From contig NZ_JAELTU010000004.1 of the NCBI RefSeq assembly GCF_016429015.1, positions 1 to 64,000 of the forward strand: DNA of 64,000 nucleotides. The letters run 5' to 3'. The notes beneath the pieces were generated by a model, which worked only from the letters and a program-made list of their open reading frames with translations, had not been told where the DNA came from and searched no databases. Origin of the DNA: Rhizobium sp. ASV20. GTDB lineage: Bacteria; Pseudomonadota; Alphaproteobacteria; Rhizobiales; Rhizobiaceae. Below, piece after piece: positions 18,730 through 29,078 of this stretch. The position numbers were made by a program, and so were the translations under genes. The stretch's first letter is position 1. Every line of letters begins with the position of its first letter.

Positions 18730-18768
18730 TGAGGATATCCTCACAATGGAAATATGAGGATGGCCTCA
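18730..18768. promoter_or_regulatory. Twin TetR-type operators
   Basis: TGAGGATATCCTCA (18730-18743) is a perfect 14-bp palindrome. TGAGGATGGCCTCA (18755-18768) repeats it with two mismatches 25 bp downstream. The second copy covers the first possible start codons of the TetR gene (18754 and 18760). Both sit between the divergent hydrolase and regulator genes, so repression of both directions is expected. Confidence 0.7.
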
Positions 18769-19380
18769 CAAAAATCAAGTGAAGAGTTGAAGAATCGGGT
18801 TCCGAAGCGGCAGCGCGGTCACGACCGCGTCGTTGTGTTGCTGGACGCAGCCGGCAAAGTCTTCGCACGAAAAGGCTACGATGCTGCGACCATGACGGAG
18901 ATCGCTGCCGAAGCGCATTCCTCGATAGGCTCGCTCTATCAGTTCTTTCCGACCAAGTCCTTGCTGGCCGAGGCGCTCCACATCGATCGTCTGGATCGCC
19001 TGAAAGCCGGACTTCGCGACATGGCGGAACGGAGCACCGGCCTTTCCGCAGCCGATAGCGGCGAGGCGATCTTTGATGCTCTCGCAGCGTTCATGGAGAC
19101 ATATCCTGAATTTGCAGCGCTAGCCGGGCGGCGTGATATTCCAAAGGAGCGCAAGGCGCGTTCGCGTGCGGAGTTGAAGGAGCTGATTGCCGGTGTCCTG
19201 CGCCGGGCGCAGCCGCCGATCTCGGATGACATCGGATTGATGTCGGGCATCGTGCTCGAGCTGCTGCGCATCGCTGCCGTGGTCGCCAGCGAGCCCGATG
19301 CAGCCGAGGACCGTCGGGTTATCGGCGAGCTGCGCCTGATGCTGCGCCGTCGTCTCGAGGATGCCGCGCCCGAAATCTGA
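18754..19380 (+). CDS. TetR/AcrR family transcriptional regulator
   Basis: A 208-residue regulator. The N-terminal TetR DNA-binding domain occupies about residues 25-75 (AAGKVFARKGYDAATMTEIA, then SSIGSLYQFFPTKSLLAEAL). The C-terminal half is helical and probably binds a ligand. ATGs at 18754 and 18760 are both in frame, and both lie within an operator copy, with no Shine-Dalgarno in front. Translation may be leaderless or begin slightly later. It is divergent from the isochorismatase-like hydrolase. Confidence 0.85.
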   Translation: MRMASQKSSEELKNRVPKRQRGHDRVVVLLDAAGKVFARKGYDAATMTEIAAEAHSSIGSLYQFFPTKSLLAEALHIDRLDRLKAGLRDMAERSTGLSAADSGEAIFDALAAFMETYPEFAALAGRRDIPKERKARSRAELKELIAGVLRRAQPPISDDIGLMSGIVLELLRIAAVVASEPDAAEDRRVIGELRLMLRRRLEDAAPEI

Positions 19381-19487
19381 CGTGGCAGACAAAGCGCCCT
19401 GCCTGACACAGAGATGAGCAATTGCGTCCTGCTTTTTGCCCTCATTTGCCTTATGCTGATTCCCGTAAAATCATCGGGAGATCATGA

Positions 19488-21326
19488 ATGGCATTGTCAC
19501 GGTTGAAAGCAGGCTTGGTCGCTACTCTTATTTGCCTGCTGGCGATGCCGGTATCCTCGAAAGCAGAAGAGCCGCAATTCCGCATCGGCACGGCCATTCT
19601 CGGCGATCTCAAATACCAGCCAGGCTTCAAGCATTTCGACTACGTCAATCCCGATGCGCCGAAGGGCGGCGAGGTGAAGCTGTCGGCCAGCGGCACCTTC
19701 GATACCCTTAATCCGGTTCTCTACAAGGGCAGCGCCGCCGACGGCACGGGACTTCTCTACGATACGCTGCTGAAGAAGGCCGACGACGAGACCAACTCTT
19801 CCTACGGTTTGCTTGCCGAAGGCGTCTCCTATCCCGACGACGTTTCGAGTGCCGTCTTCCGGCTGCGCGCCGAGGCGAAATGGCCCGACGGCAAGCCGGT
19901 GACACCCGAGGACGTCATTTTCAGCTTCGAGAAGACCAAAGAGCTCAATCCGCTGGCGACAAGTTACTATGCCCATGTCGTGAGCGCCGAAAAGACCGGC
20001 GAGCGCGACGTGACCTTCCATTTCGATGAGAAGGGCAATCGCGAGCTGCCTTCGATCCTCGGTCAGCTTACCATCCTGCCGAAGCACTGGTGGGAAGCAA
20101 ACGGACCTGATGGCAAACCACGCGATATCTCCCGCACGACGTTGGAGCCGGTCATGGGTTCAGGTCCGTACAAGATCGCTTCCGTGCAGCCGGGCGCTTC
20201 GATCCGCTATGAGTTGCGGGACGATTATTGGGGCAAGAACCTGCCAGTCAATGTCGGCGAGAACAATTTCGGCGCGATAAACTATGTCTATTTCTCGGAC
20301 AATGACGTCGCGTTCGAGGCGTTTCGTGGCGGTGCCATCGACTACTGGCAGGACAATTCGACAAGCCATTGGGTGACCGGCTACGATTTTCCAGCTGCAA
20401 AGGACGGTCGCATCAAGCGTGAAGAGCTTCCCAACTCGCTGCGCTCGGTCGGGATCATGCAGGCGCTCGTTCCCAATATGCGGCGTGATCGCTTCAAGGA
20501 CGAGCGCGTCCGCGAGGCCCTGAGCTACGCCTACGATTTCGAGGAGATGAACCGGACTCTTGCTTTCGGAAAATTGACGCGTGTCGACAGCTTCTTCTTC
20601 GGCACGAAATTCGCGTCTTCCGGTTTGCCGCAAGGCGAAGAACTCGATGTTCTGAACAGCGTCAAGGACAAGGTGCCTGCGGACGTCTTCACAACACCCT
20701 TCGCCAATCCAGTCGGCGGCGACGCGCAGAAAACGCGCGACAATTTCCGTAAGGCCATCTCTCTTTTCAAGGATGCAGGCTGGGTTCTCAAGGGCAACAA
20801 GATGGTGAATGCGCAGACCGGTCAGCCGTTCACGCTGGAGCTTCTGCTCGGCAGCGCCTCGCAGGAGCGGTCGGTGCTACCCTACATCCAGAGCCTGAAG
20901 CGCATCGGCATCGATGCCAGCATCAGGACGGTCGATACGTCGCAATACATCAATCGTATTCGCAGCTTCGATTACGACATGATCTGGGTCGTGTGGGGAC
21001 AGACGCTCAATCCCGGCAACGAGCAGGCCGACTACTGGGGCTCGGTGGCTGCCGACCGTCAGGGGTCTCGCAACTACGCCGGCATAGTCGATCCCGGCAT
21101 CGACGCCCTCATCCAGAAGGTGATCTTTGCGAAGGACGTCGCGGAGAAGGATGCAACGGTCAAGGCACTCGACCGCGTGCTGCTTGCCCACCACTATGTG
21201 GTGCCGATGTTCTACGGAACGACGACCCGGATCGCCTACTGGGACAAGTTCGAGCATCTGCCTGAACTGCCCTATTACTCCATCGGCTTCCCTGAGGTCT
21301 GGTGGTCGAAAAGCGCCGGAAAGTGA
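19488..21326 (+). CDS. yejA: Peptide/microcin C-type ABC transporter binding protein YejA
   Basis: Periplasmic solute-binding protein of family 5, 612 residues with an N-terminal signal peptide cleaved near SSKA-EE (residue 26). HFDYVNPDAPKGGEVKLSASG near the mature N-terminus is characteristic of YejA, which delivers oligopeptides and microcin C to YejBEF. In Sinorhizobium meliloti the YejABEF system contributes to tolerance of host NCR peptides. A GGGAG site seven bases before the ATG fixes the start. It is the first gene of yejABEF plus a dehydrogenase. Confidence 0.9.
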   Translation: MALSRLKAGLVATLICLLAMPVSSKAEEPQFRIGTAILGDLKYQPGFKHFDYVNPDAPKGGEVKLSASGTFDTLNPVLYKGSAADGTGLLYDTLLKKADDETNSSYGLLAEGVSYPDDVSSAVFRLRAEAKWPDGKPVTPEDVIFSFEKTKELNPLATSYYAHVVSAEKTGERDVTFHFDEKGNRELPSILGQLTILPKHWWEANGPDGKPRDISRTTLEPVMGSGPYKIASVQPGASIRYELRDDYWGKNLPVNVGENNFGAINYVYFSDNDVAFEAFRGGAIDYWQDNSTSHWVTGYDFPAAKDGRIKREELPNSLRSVGIMQALVPNMRRDRFKDERVREALSYAYDFEEMNRTLAFGKLTRVDSFFFGTKFASSGLPQGEELDVLNSVKDKVPADVFTTPFANPVGGDAQKTRDNFRKAISLFKDAGWVLKGNKMVNAQTGQPFTLELLLGSASQERSVLPYIQSLKRIGIDASIRTVDTSQYINRIRSFDYDMIWVVWGQTLNPGNEQADYWGSVAADRQGSRNYAGIVDPGIDALIQKVIFAKDVAEKDATVKALDRVLLAHHYVVPMFYGTTTRIAYWDKFEHLPELPYYSIGFPEVWWSKSAGK

Positions 21327-21350
21327 GCCTCTCTTGCAATAAGAGGCTCA
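21324..21350 (+). terminator. Hairpin between yejA and yejB
   Basis: TGAGCCTCT (21324-21332, including the yejA stop) pairs with AGAGGCTCA (21342-21350) around a 9-base loop. There is no T-tract, so it is more likely a transcript-stabilising or partial-termination element that raises binding-protein output. Confidence 0.5.
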
Positions 21351-21498
21351 CTGCCTCCAAATGCTCGGGGCTGATTCGGATAACTTCAAGCTGATACTGA
21401 CTGCGCCGGTTTCAATCCGGCGGAAGGGACTGTGAATTGATCGACAGATGGATTGAGGCGAAGCGGGATATATTCCTCTTCGAGGAGGCGACCGGCTG

Positions 21499-22590
21499 AT
21501 GGGCGCCTATATTCTGCGACGCCTGCTGCTGATGATCCCGACCATTGTCGGCATCATGGCCATTTCCTTCACCATCGTGCAGTTTGCGCCGGGCGGACCG
21601 GTGGAGCAGGTCATCGCGCAGCTGACCGGACAGGGCGATAACGCCACTGGCCGCCTGTCCGGCGGCACCGACATGCTCGCTCAACAGGCCTTTGATGACA
21701 GCAGCTCCAAGTATCGCGGCGCGCAGGGGCTCGATCCCGAGCTGATTGCCAAGCTCGACAAGCAGTTCGGCTTCGACAAGCCGCCGCTCGAGCGCTTCGG
21801 CCAGATGATGTGGAACTACATTCGCTTCGATTTCGGCGAGAGCTTCTTCCGCAACACGACGGTCATCGACCTCATCGGCCAGAAGTTGCCGGTATCGATT
21901 TCGCTCGGCGTCTGGATCCTGCTTTTCTCCTACACGATCTCCATTCCGCTCGGCATCCGCAAGGCGGTGCAGGATGGATCGACTTTCGATGTCTGGACGT
22001 CAGGCATCATCATCATCGGTTATGCGGTTCCGAGCTTCCTGTTCGGCATCATGCTGATTGTGCTGTTTGCCGGCGGCTCCTTCTTCGACTGGTTCCCGCT
22101 GCGCGGCCTTGTCTCGGATAATTTCGCCGATCTCAACTGGTGGCAGAAGATCCTCGACTATCTCTGGCATCTGGTGCTGCCGCTGATTTCGCTGTCGCTC
22201 GCAGCCTTCGCCACCACCACGTTGCTCACCAAGAATTCCTTCATTGAAGAGATCAAGAAGCAATATGTCATTACCGCCCGCGCCAAGGGGCTTTCCGAAC
22301 GGCGCGTGCTCTATGGACATGTCTTCCGCAACGCCATGCTTATCGTCATCGCCGGCTTTCCTGGCGCCTTCATCCACGCCTTCTTCACCGGCTCGCTGCT
22401 GATCGAGAACATCTTCTCGCTCGATGGTCTCGGGCGCCTGAGCTATCTCTCCGTCGTCCAGCGCGACTATCCGGTGGTGTTCGCAACGCTGTTCATCTTC
22501 TCATTGCTCGGCTTGGTCGTTAGCCTCGTTTCCGACCTGATCTACACCTGGATCGATCCCCGTATCGACTTCGAGCGGAGGGACGTATGA
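21499..22590 (+). CDS. yejB: ABC transporter permease YejB
   Basis: Inner-membrane permease of the YejABEF peptide importer, 363 residues. The N-terminus [19 protein letters not shown] and the [13 protein letters not shown] segment are typical of the DppB/YejB class. A long periplasmic loop lies at about 45-115, followed by five membrane spans. A C-terminal [21 protein letters not shown] loop contacts the ATPase. The stop overlaps yejE by 4 bp. Confidence 0.93.
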   Translation: MGAYILRRLLLMIPTIVGIMAISFTIVQFAPGGPVEQVIAQLTGQGDNATGRLSGGTDMLAQQAFDDSSSKYRGAQGLDPELIAKLDKQFGFDKPPLERFGQMMWNYIRFDFGESFFRNTTVIDLIGQKLPVSISLGVWILLFSYTISIPLGIRKAVQDGSTFDVWTSGIIIIGYAVPSFLFGIMLIVLFAGGSFFDWFPLRGLVSDNFADLNWWQKILDYLWHLVLPLISLSLAAFATTTLLTKNSFIEEIKKQYVITARAKGLSERRVLYGHVFRNAMLIVIAGFPGAFIHAFFTGSLLIENIFSLDGLGRLSYLSVVQRDYPVVFATLFIFSLLGLVVSLVSDLIYTWIDPRIDFERRDV

Positions 22591-23744
22591 TGGACGCAGC
22601 CAGCCATCCGGCTTCGCCAACGGTCGTAAAGCCGCCGCGCAAGGGCCTGTTCTCGCCGACCAACCTGCGTCGCTGGGAGAATTTCAGGGCGAACCGCCGA
22701 GGATTTTGGTCTCTCTGGATCTTCCTCGTCCTGTTCGTGCTCAGCCTCGGCGCCGAATTCATCGTCAACGACCGACCGATCCTCATGTCCTACAAGGGCG
22801 AGATCCTGGCGCCGATCTTCGTCGACTATCCGGAGGAAAAGTTCGGCGGCTTCCTGGCGCAGACGGACTACCGCGCCCAGGATATTCAGGACGAGATCAA
22901 CGCCAATGGCTGGATGATCTGGCCGCCGATCCACTATTCCTATCAGACTGCCAATTCCAATCTGCCCACCGGAATGTCTGCACCGACACCGCCTTTCTGG
23001 GCGATGAGCAAGGAAAAGCGCTGCTCGGGCTATGCCGGCGGCATTTCCGACCCGAACTGCAACTGGAGCAATTTCAACTGGCTCGGCACGGATGACCAGG
23101 CGCGAGACGTGCTTGCCCGCCTCGTCTATGGCTTCCGCATATCGGTGCTGTTCGGCCTGGCTCTCACCATCTGCTCGGCAGTCGTCGGCGTCTGCGCCGG
23201 CGCCATACAGGGCTATTTCGGCGGATGGACCGACCTTTTGATGCAGCGCTTCATCGAAATCTGGTCGTCCATGCCGGTGCTCTACATCCTGCTGATCATC
23301 GCCTCGGTCCTGCCGCCTGGCTTCTTCATCCTGCTCGGCATCTTGCTCCTGTTCTCCTGGGTGGGGCTCGTTGGCGTCGTGCGCGCCGAGTTTCTGCGGG
23401 CGCGCAACTTCGAATATGTGCGCGCCGCCCGCGCGCTCGGCGTCAACAACCGCACCATCATGTATCGCCACCTGCTGCCGAACGCGATGGTCGCGACGCT
23501 GACCTTCGTTCCCTTCATCCTGTCGGGCTCGATCACCACCCTGACCTCGCTTGATTTCCTTGGCTTCGGCATGCCGCCCGGCTCGCCATCGCTGGGGGAA
23601 ATGATCGCCCAGGGCAAATCCAACCTGCAGGCTCCCTGGCTGGGGCTCTCGGCCTTCTTCGCCATGTCGATCATGCTGTCGCTGCTGATTTTCATCGGCG
23701 AGGCCGTGCGCGACGCCTTCGATCCGAGGAAGACCTTCCGATGA
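22587..23744 (+). CDS. yejE: ABC transporter permease YejE
   Basis: Second permease of YejABEF, 385 residues. A cytoplasmic N-terminus is followed by a membrane span near residues 43-60 and a periplasmic loop of about 120 residues containing two cysteines (CSGYAGG, DPNCNWS). The DppC-type permease domain follows, with an [20 protein letters not shown] coupling loop. It overlaps yejB and yejF by 4 bp each, so the three are translationally coupled. Two adjacent ATG codons are possible starts. Confidence 0.93.
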   Translation: MMDAASHPASPTVVKPPRKGLFSPTNLRRWENFRANRRGFWSLWIFLVLFVLSLGAEFIVNDRPILMSYKGEILAPIFVDYPEEKFGGFLAQTDYRAQDIQDEINANGWMIWPPIHYSYQTANSNLPTGMSAPTPPFWAMSKEKRCSGYAGGISDPNCNWSNFNWLGTDDQARDVLARLVYGFRISVLFGLALTICSAVVGVCAGAIQGYFGGWTDLLMQRFIEIWSSMPVLYILLIIASVLPPGFFILLGILLLFSWVGLVGVVRAEFLRARNFEYVRAARALGVNNRTIMYRHLLPNAMVATLTFVPFILSGSITTLTSLDFLGFGMPPGSPSLGEMIAQGKSNLQAPWLGLSAFFAMSIMLSLLIFIGEAVRDAFDPRKTFR

Positions 23745-25378
23745 GCGAAAACTCAACCCCGCTATTGTCCGTTCGCAATCTGTCGGTCGCCTTTGGCCAG
23801 GGGGGCCAGACCTCGATTGCGGTCGACGGCGTTTCCTTCGATATCCATAGGGGCGAGGTCGTCGCACTGGTCGGCGAATCCGGCTCGGGCAAGTCGGTCT
23901 CGGCCAATTCCATCCTGAAGCTTTTGCCTTATCCGGCCGCAAGCCACCCTTCCGGCGAGATCCTGTTCAAGGGCAAGGATCTTTTGAAGGCATCGGACAA
24001 CGAGCTGCGCGCCGTGCGCGGCAACGATATCACGATGATCTTCCAGGAGCCGATGACCTCGCTCAATCCGCTGCACTCGATCGAGAAGCAGATCAGCGAG
24101 ATCCTGGCCTTGCATCAGCGCATGACCGGCGAGGCTGCCCGCAAGCGCACGCTGGAACTGCTCAACCAGGTCGGCATCCGCGAGCCGGAAAAGCGCCTCA
24201 AGGCCTATCCGCATGAGCTGTCCGGCGGCCAGCGCCAGCGCGTGATGATTGCCATGGCGCTCGCCAACCGTCCGGAACTGCTGATCGCCGACGAGCCGAC
24301 GACGGCGCTTGACGTCACGGTTCAGGCGCAGATCCTCGAACTGCTGCGCGAACTCAAAGGGCAGCACGGCATGTCGATGCTGTTCATCACTCACGACCTC
24401 GGCATCGTCCGCAAATTCGCCGACCGCGTCTGCGTGATGACCAAGGGCCGCATCGTCGAGACGGGCACGGTGGAAGACGTCTTCACCCGGCCGCAGCATG
24501 ACTATACCCGGCACTTGCTGGCAGCCGAGCCGCGCGGCGAGCCGCCGGCAAGCGACAACGGCAAGCCCGTCGTGATGGAAGGCAGTGATATCCGCGTCTG
24601 GTTCCCGATCAAGGCCGGCTTCATGCGCAAGGTCGTCGATCATGTGAAGGCGGTCGACGGTATCGATCTGAAGCTCAGGGCCGGCCAGACGCTCGGTGTC
24701 GTCGGCGAATCCGGCTCGGGCAAGACGACGCTCGGGCTTGCGCTCGCCCGGCTCATTTCCTCAAAGGGCCGTATCGCCTTTGTGGGAAAGGATATAGCCG
24801 GCTATTCGTTCCGTGAGATGCGGCCGCTGCGCAACCAGCTGCAGGTGGTCTTCCAGGATCCCTACGGGTCTCTCAGCCCGCGTATGTCGGTCGGCGAAAT
24901 CATCGCCGAGGGGCTCAAGGTGCATGAGCGGTCGCTTTCTGCCGATGAGCGCGACAAGCGCGTCTGCTGGGCGTTGGAGGAGGTCGGCCTCGATCCCTCA
25001 ACCCGGTGGCGTTACCCCCACGAATTCTCCGGTGGCCAGCGTCAGCGCATCGCCATCGCCCGCGCCATGGTGCTCAAGCCTCGCTTCGTCATGCTGGATG
25101 AGCCGACGTCGGCGCTGGATATGAGCGTGCAGGCGCAGGTGGTCGATTTGCTGCGCGACCTGCAGAAGAAGCATGATCTTGCCTATCTCTTCATCAGCCA
25201 CGACCTGAAAGTGGTGAAGGCGCTTGCCAACGAGCTGATCGTCATGCGCTTTGGCAAGGTGGTGGAGCAGGGGGCTTCGGCCGATATCTTCCGTGCGCCG
25301 CAGGAAGATTACACCAAGGCGCTGCTCGCCGCGGCATTCAACATCGAGGCGGTCCCGACCGCCGCCATCCAACAGTGA
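23741..25378 (+). CDS. yejF: ABC transporter fused ATPase YejF
   Basis: Cytoplasmic ATPase with two nucleotide-binding domains in one 545-residue chain. Each has Walker A (GESGSGKS near 45, GESGSGKT near 325), an SGGQRQR signature and a Walker B with DEPT. It energises uptake by YejB-YejE. The fused form is typical of YejF. Its stop overlaps the GTG of the following dehydrogenase gene, an unusual extra member of the operon. Confidence 0.93.
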   Translation: MSENSTPLLSVRNLSVAFGQGGQTSIAVDGVSFDIHRGEVVALVGESGSGKSVSANSILKLLPYPAASHPSGEILFKGKDLLKASDNELRAVRGNDITMIFQEPMTSLNPLHSIEKQISEILALHQRMTGEAARKRTLELLNQVGIREPEKRLKAYPHELSGGQRQRVMIAMALANRPELLIADEPTTALDVTVQAQILELLRELKGQHGMSMLFITHDLGIVRKFADRVCVMTKGRIVETGTVEDVFTRPQHDYTRHLLAAEPRGEPPASDNGKPVVMEGSDIRVWFPIKAGFMRKVVDHVKAVDGIDLKLRAGQTLGVVGESGSGKTTLGLALARLISSKGRIAFVGKDIAGYSFREMRPLRNQLQVVFQDPYGSLSPRMSVGEIIAEGLKVHERSLSADERDKRVCWALEEVGLDPSTRWRYPHEFSGGQRQRIAIARAMVLKPRFVMLDEPTSALDMSVQAQVVDLLRDLQKKHDLAYLFISHDLKVVKALANELIVMRFGKVVEQGASADIFRAPQEDYTKALLAAAFNIEAVPTAAIQQ

Positions 25379-26349
25379 AGACTTCAGCCATGCCGGCCAA
25401 AAACCCTATCGTTGTCGACCTCAAATTTGATCCCGCGGCAATTGCCAAGATCCTCGAAACGGCCTTTCCCGATCGCCGCAGCATCAATCTCGCCGATCCT
25501 GCCAGCAAGGATGCGGATCTGTCGCAGGCCGACTACGCGCTTCTGTGGAAGCCGGATGCGAATCTCTTTCAGCGGGCACCCAATCTAAAGGTTATCTTTT
25601 CGGGCGGCGCCGGCGTCGATTCGATGATGTCCATCGCCGGCCTGCCCGATGTCCCGATCGTCCGCTTCGTCGATCGCAGCCTCACGACGCGCATGAGCGA
25701 ATGGGTCGTCATGCAATGCCTGATGCATCTGCGCGATGTTCTGGGACATCTCGGTAGTCAGCGCCAGCGCCTATGGGCGCCGCAGCATGGTCCCGAAGCC
25801 GCCGACGTCACGGTCGGCGTCATGGGGCTTGGCGTTCTCGGCTGCGATGTCCTTGCGAAACTGAAGGTCATGGGTTTCAACGTCATCGGCTGGTCCCGTA
25901 CCAGAAAGCAGATCGATGGCACGGAAACCTTCGATGCCAGCGGGCTCGATGCGTTTCTGGCCCGCACCGATATCCTTGTCGGCCTGTTGCCGCTGACGCC
26001 GGAGACAACGGGTATCTACAATGCCTCGCTTTTCTCCAGGCTTCGTCGCGACGGTGCGCTGGGCAAGCCGGTGTTCATCAATGCCGGCCGCGGCAAGAGC
26101 CAGGTCGCGGCCGATATCGTCCTGGCGATCGAGACCGGCATTCTCGGCGGTGCCTCGCTCGATGTTTTCGCCATCGAGCCCCTGGCAGCGGACGATCCGC
26201 TCTGGGGCCTGGACAATGTCATCATCACGCCGCACGATTCCGCAGTGTCGGATGAAAGGGCACTGATGCGCCATGTCGAGGAACAGATCGCCCGCTTCGA
26301 GCGCGGCGAACCGCTGCAGCATCTGGTGGATCGCAGCTTGGGTTACTAA
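25375..26349 (+). CDS. D-2-hydroxyacid dehydrogenase (GhrA-like)
   Basis: NAD(P)H-dependent 2-hydroxyacid dehydrogenase, probably a glyoxylate/hydroxypyruvate reductase; 324 residues from a GTG overlapping the yejF stop (GTGA), or 319 from the ATG at 25390. The nucleotide-binding glycine motif is GVMGLGVLG near residue 145. The catalytic Arg lies in FINAGRGK, the Glu in FAIEPL and the His in IITPHDSAVS. The substrate is not fixed by sequence. The coupling to a peptide importer is visible but functionally unexplained. Confidence 0.82.
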   Translation: MKTSAMPAKNPIVVDLKFDPAAIAKILETAFPDRRSINLADPASKDADLSQADYALLWKPDANLFQRAPNLKVIFSGGAGVDSMMSIAGLPDVPIVRFVDRSLTTRMSEWVVMQCLMHLRDVLGHLGSQRQRLWAPQHGPEAADVTVGVMGLGVLGCDVLAKLKVMGFNVIGWSRTRKQIDGTETFDASGLDAFLARTDILVGLLPLTPETTGIYNASLFSRLRRDGALGKPVFINAGRGKSQVAADIVLAIETGILGGASLDVFAIEPLAADDPLWGLDNVIITPHDSAVSDERALMRHVEEQIARFERGEPLQHLVDRSLGY

Positions 26350-26367
26350 GTCTGTTTGACAAGGTGG

Positions 26368-26392
26368 CGATCGAGGCTCTTCGCGTCGATCG
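26368..26392. repeat. Inverted repeat after the dehydrogenase gene
   Basis: CGATCGA (26368-26374) and TCGATCG (26386-26392) form a 7-bp dyad with an 11-base spacer, 19 bp after the stop codon. No T-tract follows, so termination is uncertain. The rest of the 200-bp gap before pncB shows no clear element. Confidence 0.3.
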
Positions 26393-26551
26393 TTGCCGCG
26401 ATATCGCTCAATTGGCTCTGGTATCAATTTTCTTTCAGCGACTGGACATTCGCTCAACATTTTTTGATAACAGAGCGCTACAAACGCGTGCCGGCTTGCC
26501 CGCTGGCGACAAGCATGACGTCCATGGGGCAGGAGACGGGGCAGGAACGAC

Positions 26552-27856
26552 ATGACCAAGACGGATATCGCCACCCGCGTCTATAACCACACCTGGAAGC
26601 TCGATCCGATCGTCCGCAGTCTGATCGATACGGATTTCTATAAGCTTCTCATGCTCCAGATGATCTGGAAGCTCTATCCCGATGTCGACGCGACCTTCTC
26701 GCTGATAAACCGCACCAAAAGCGTCCGTCTTGCCGAGGCGATCGACGAGAAGGAATTGCGCGAACAGCTCGATCATGCCCGCACGCTACGGCTTTCCAAA
26801 AAGGAGATGATCTGGCTTGCGGGTAACAGCTTCTATGGCCGCGCCCAGATTTTCGAGCCGGAATTCCTCACCTGGCTGTCGAACTTCCAGCTGCCGGAAT
26901 ACGAGCTTTCGAAGCGTGACGGCCAGTATATCCTCGACTTCCACGGCTCGTGGAAGGAAACGACAATGTGGGAAATCCCCGCACTCGCCATCATCAACGA
27001 GCTTCGCTCGCGCTCGGCGCTCAGGGCGCTCGGTCCCTTCACCCTCGATGTGCTCTACGCCCGCGCCAAGGCCAAGATGTGGGAAAAGGTCGAGCGGCTG
27101 CGTGAACTGCCGGATCTGCGTATCTCCGATTTCGGAACCCGCCGCCGTCACAGCTTCCTGTGGCAGCGCTGGTGCGTCGAAGCGTTGAAGGAAGGCGTGC
27201 CGCACGCTTTCACAGGCACCAGCAACGTTCTGCTCGCCATGGATTCCGATCTCGAAGCGGTCGGCACCAATGCGCATGAGCTGCCGATGGTCGCCGCAGC
27301 GCTTGCCAGAAACGACGAAGAGCTCGGCAAGGCGCCTTACAAGGTGCTACGCGACTGGAACCGGCTCTATGGCGGCAATCTTCTGGTGGTTCTGCCCGAC
27401 GCTTTCGGCACAGCCTCATTCCTGCAGCATGCGCCGGAATGGGTGGCCGACTGGACTGGCTTCCGTCCCGACAGCGCGCCGCCCATCGAAGGCGGCGAGA
27501 AAATCATCGACTGGTGGAAGAAGATGGGCCGCGACCCCCGCCAGAAGCTGCTGATCTTTTCCGACGGTCTCGACGTCGATGCGATCATCGACACCTACAA
27601 GCATTTCGATGGCCGCGTTCGCATGAGCTTCGGTTGGGGCACCAACCTGACCAACGATTTCGCCGGCTGCGCGCCGACAGAACTCAAGGGTCTCAATCCC
27701 ATATCGATCGTCTGCAAAGTCATCGAGGCCAATGGCCGCCCAGCGGTCAAGCTCTCGGACAATCCGCAAAAGGCGACAGGCGATCCTGCGGAAGTCGAAC
27801 GCTACTTGAAGTTCTTCGGCGCGGAAGATCGGGTTGATCAGGACGTGTTCGTTTAG
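26552..27856 (+). CDS. pncB: Nicotinate phosphoribosyltransferase
   Basis: First step of the Preiss-Handler NAD salvage pathway: nicotinate plus PRPP and ATP gives nicotinate mononucleotide. It is 434 residues long. The motifs [16 protein letters not shown] near residue 25, [17 protein letters not shown] near 190, GTSNVLLAM and [11 protein letters not shown] near 355 cover the active site. Length matches proteobacterial PncB. It stands alone between the yej operon and a convergent DUF1444 gene. Confidence 0.95.
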   Translation: MTKTDIATRVYNHTWKLDPIVRSLIDTDFYKLLMLQMIWKLYPDVDATFSLINRTKSVRLAEAIDEKELREQLDHARTLRLSKKEMIWLAGNSFYGRAQIFEPEFLTWLSNFQLPEYELSKRDGQYILDFHGSWKETTMWEIPALAIINELRSRSALRALGPFTLDVLYARAKAKMWEKVERLRELPDLRISDFGTRRRHSFLWQRWCVEALKEGVPHAFTGTSNVLLAMDSDLEAVGTNAHELPMVAAALARNDEELGKAPYKVLRDWNRLYGGNLLVVLPDAFGTASFLQHAPEWVADWTGFRPDSAPPIEGGEKIIDWWKKMGRDPRQKLLIFSDGLDVDAIIDTYKHFDGRVRMSFGWGTNLTNDFAGCAPTELKGLNPISIVCKVIEANGRPAVKLSDNPQKATGDPAEVERYLKFFGAEDRVDQDVFV

Positions 27857-27865
27857 GGTCTTCTG

Positions 27866-27898
27866 GAGCGTTTCCGCGAAAAGTGCGGAGCGGTTTTC
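27866..27898. repeat. Rhizobial interspersed short repeat
   Basis: The GAGCGTTTCCGCGAAAAGTG core with a following GCGGTTTTC arm is a short motif common between genes in Rhizobium and relatives. Here it lies just after pncB. A related copy is at 38090-38117. No function is assigned. Confidence 0.45.
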
Positions 27899-27948
27899 AA
27901 TCCGGAATACGCAGAAGCCATAAGATCGCGCGATTTGAGCGAGGGAGT

Positions 27949-28902
27949 TCAGTGGCGGCTTGCCGCGTCCATCCGGCCGACACGCCGGAACAGGGTCCAC
28001 TTGCCATTCTCCCAGCGATATTGATCCGGTGAAATGACATAGGGCACGTCGCTGAGGTCGGCGCTGATCAACTCCAGAAGCTGCAGGCCTTCGATATCCT
28101 TCTCATGGGTGAAGAAGACCTTGTCGCGGGACAGAAAGGCGGCGATCGGCGCAGCACCACTGGACTGTTCTTGAATCTGCGCCCAGAAACTCGGCAGGAA
28201 GGCGACGCTGGATTCGAATTGGCCATCCACCTCGACATACTGAAACTTGCTGCGCCTGGCGATCTGCAGACCCGTCTTGGAGAGGAGTTTCTGCAGGTTG
28301 CTCTGGGCCAGTTCAGCCAGCTCCCGCGCGTCGATGCCCCAGTCCTCCAGCGCCTTCGACATCACATAGCTGACGCTTGTTTCGCCATTCACGACAAAGA
28401 GCTTGATCAGCCCCTCTGCCTCCTCGAGATAGACGAATTGCGGCGGATCGGGGTCGTCCTTGACGGCATGCATCATCTGCTGTCGGGCAACATCGATGAA
28501 ATCGCGCGCCTTCAACACCGGTAGGACTTTGCCGAGTTCGCTGTTGTCCTCCATGGTTTCGGCCATGTTGAGATAGTTCAAGAGCGCATGTGCCCGCGCC
28601 GGTCCGTGCTTTTCCCTGAGCGCCAGCAGCGCGTTGCTGAGAAACTTCGTCATCGTATCGCCATTGCGTCCGTGCAGCGTCAGGCTACCAGCCGATGCGT
28701 CGTAATCGATCCTGATCAGATCGCCGAAAAACGGCAATCGTTCCTGCAGATAGGCCGCGAAGCGGGCTTCGTCCTGCAGGGCTTCGTCGGGGATGTTAAG
28801 ATCCAGCGTTTTGATGGGTGCCGTGTCGGGCGAGTTGGGTGCAGGCAACCATTTTTCGGCCTGCCTGCCTTTGCCGAAAAGCCTTTTCAGGAAATTGAAC
28901 AA
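27949..28902 (-). CDS. DUF1444 family protein
   Basis: A 317-residue cytoplasmic protein of the DUF1444 (YtpQ-like) family, judged by overall layout. The N-terminus MFNFLKRLFGKGRQ is basic. No signal peptide, membrane span or catalytic motif is visible. It is convergent with pncB and divergent from the MscS-type channel gene, with a 176-bp shared upstream region. Function unknown. Confidence 0.6.
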   Translation of the reverse strand: MFNFLKRLFGKGRQAEKWLPAPNSPDTAPIKTLDLNIPDEALQDEARFAAYLQERLPFFGDLIRIDYDASAGSLTLHGRNGDTMTKFLSNALLALREKHGPARAHALLNYLNMAETMEDNSELGKVLPVLKARDFIDVARQQMMHAVKDDPDPPQFVYLEEAEGLIKLFVVNGETSVSYVMSKALEDWGIDARELAELAQSNLQKLLSKTGLQIARRSKFQYVEVDGQFESSVAFLPSFWAQIQEQSSGAAPIAAFLSRDKVFFTHEKDIEGLQLLELISADLSDVPYVISPDQYRWENGKWTLFRRVGRMDAASRH

Positions 28903-29078
28903 AGCACGTCCTTCAGCATTGAACGATCCCTGCGATGGAACCTAGCGCGGTAACCGCTCCGGGGCAATGCCGAAGCGGTGATGAGCGGGGCCGCAAGTGC
29001 CTGCTTGCCCGCGGGAAAAAGGCGTATAATCTGCAGGAAAGCGGACTGATCGGTTCGACCGCAGGAGGGGCAGCGCGC

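Noticed and set aside
22542..23942. 466-codon minus-strand frame
   Set aside because: Antisense to yejE and the ends of yejB and yejF; composition is that of a shadow frame.
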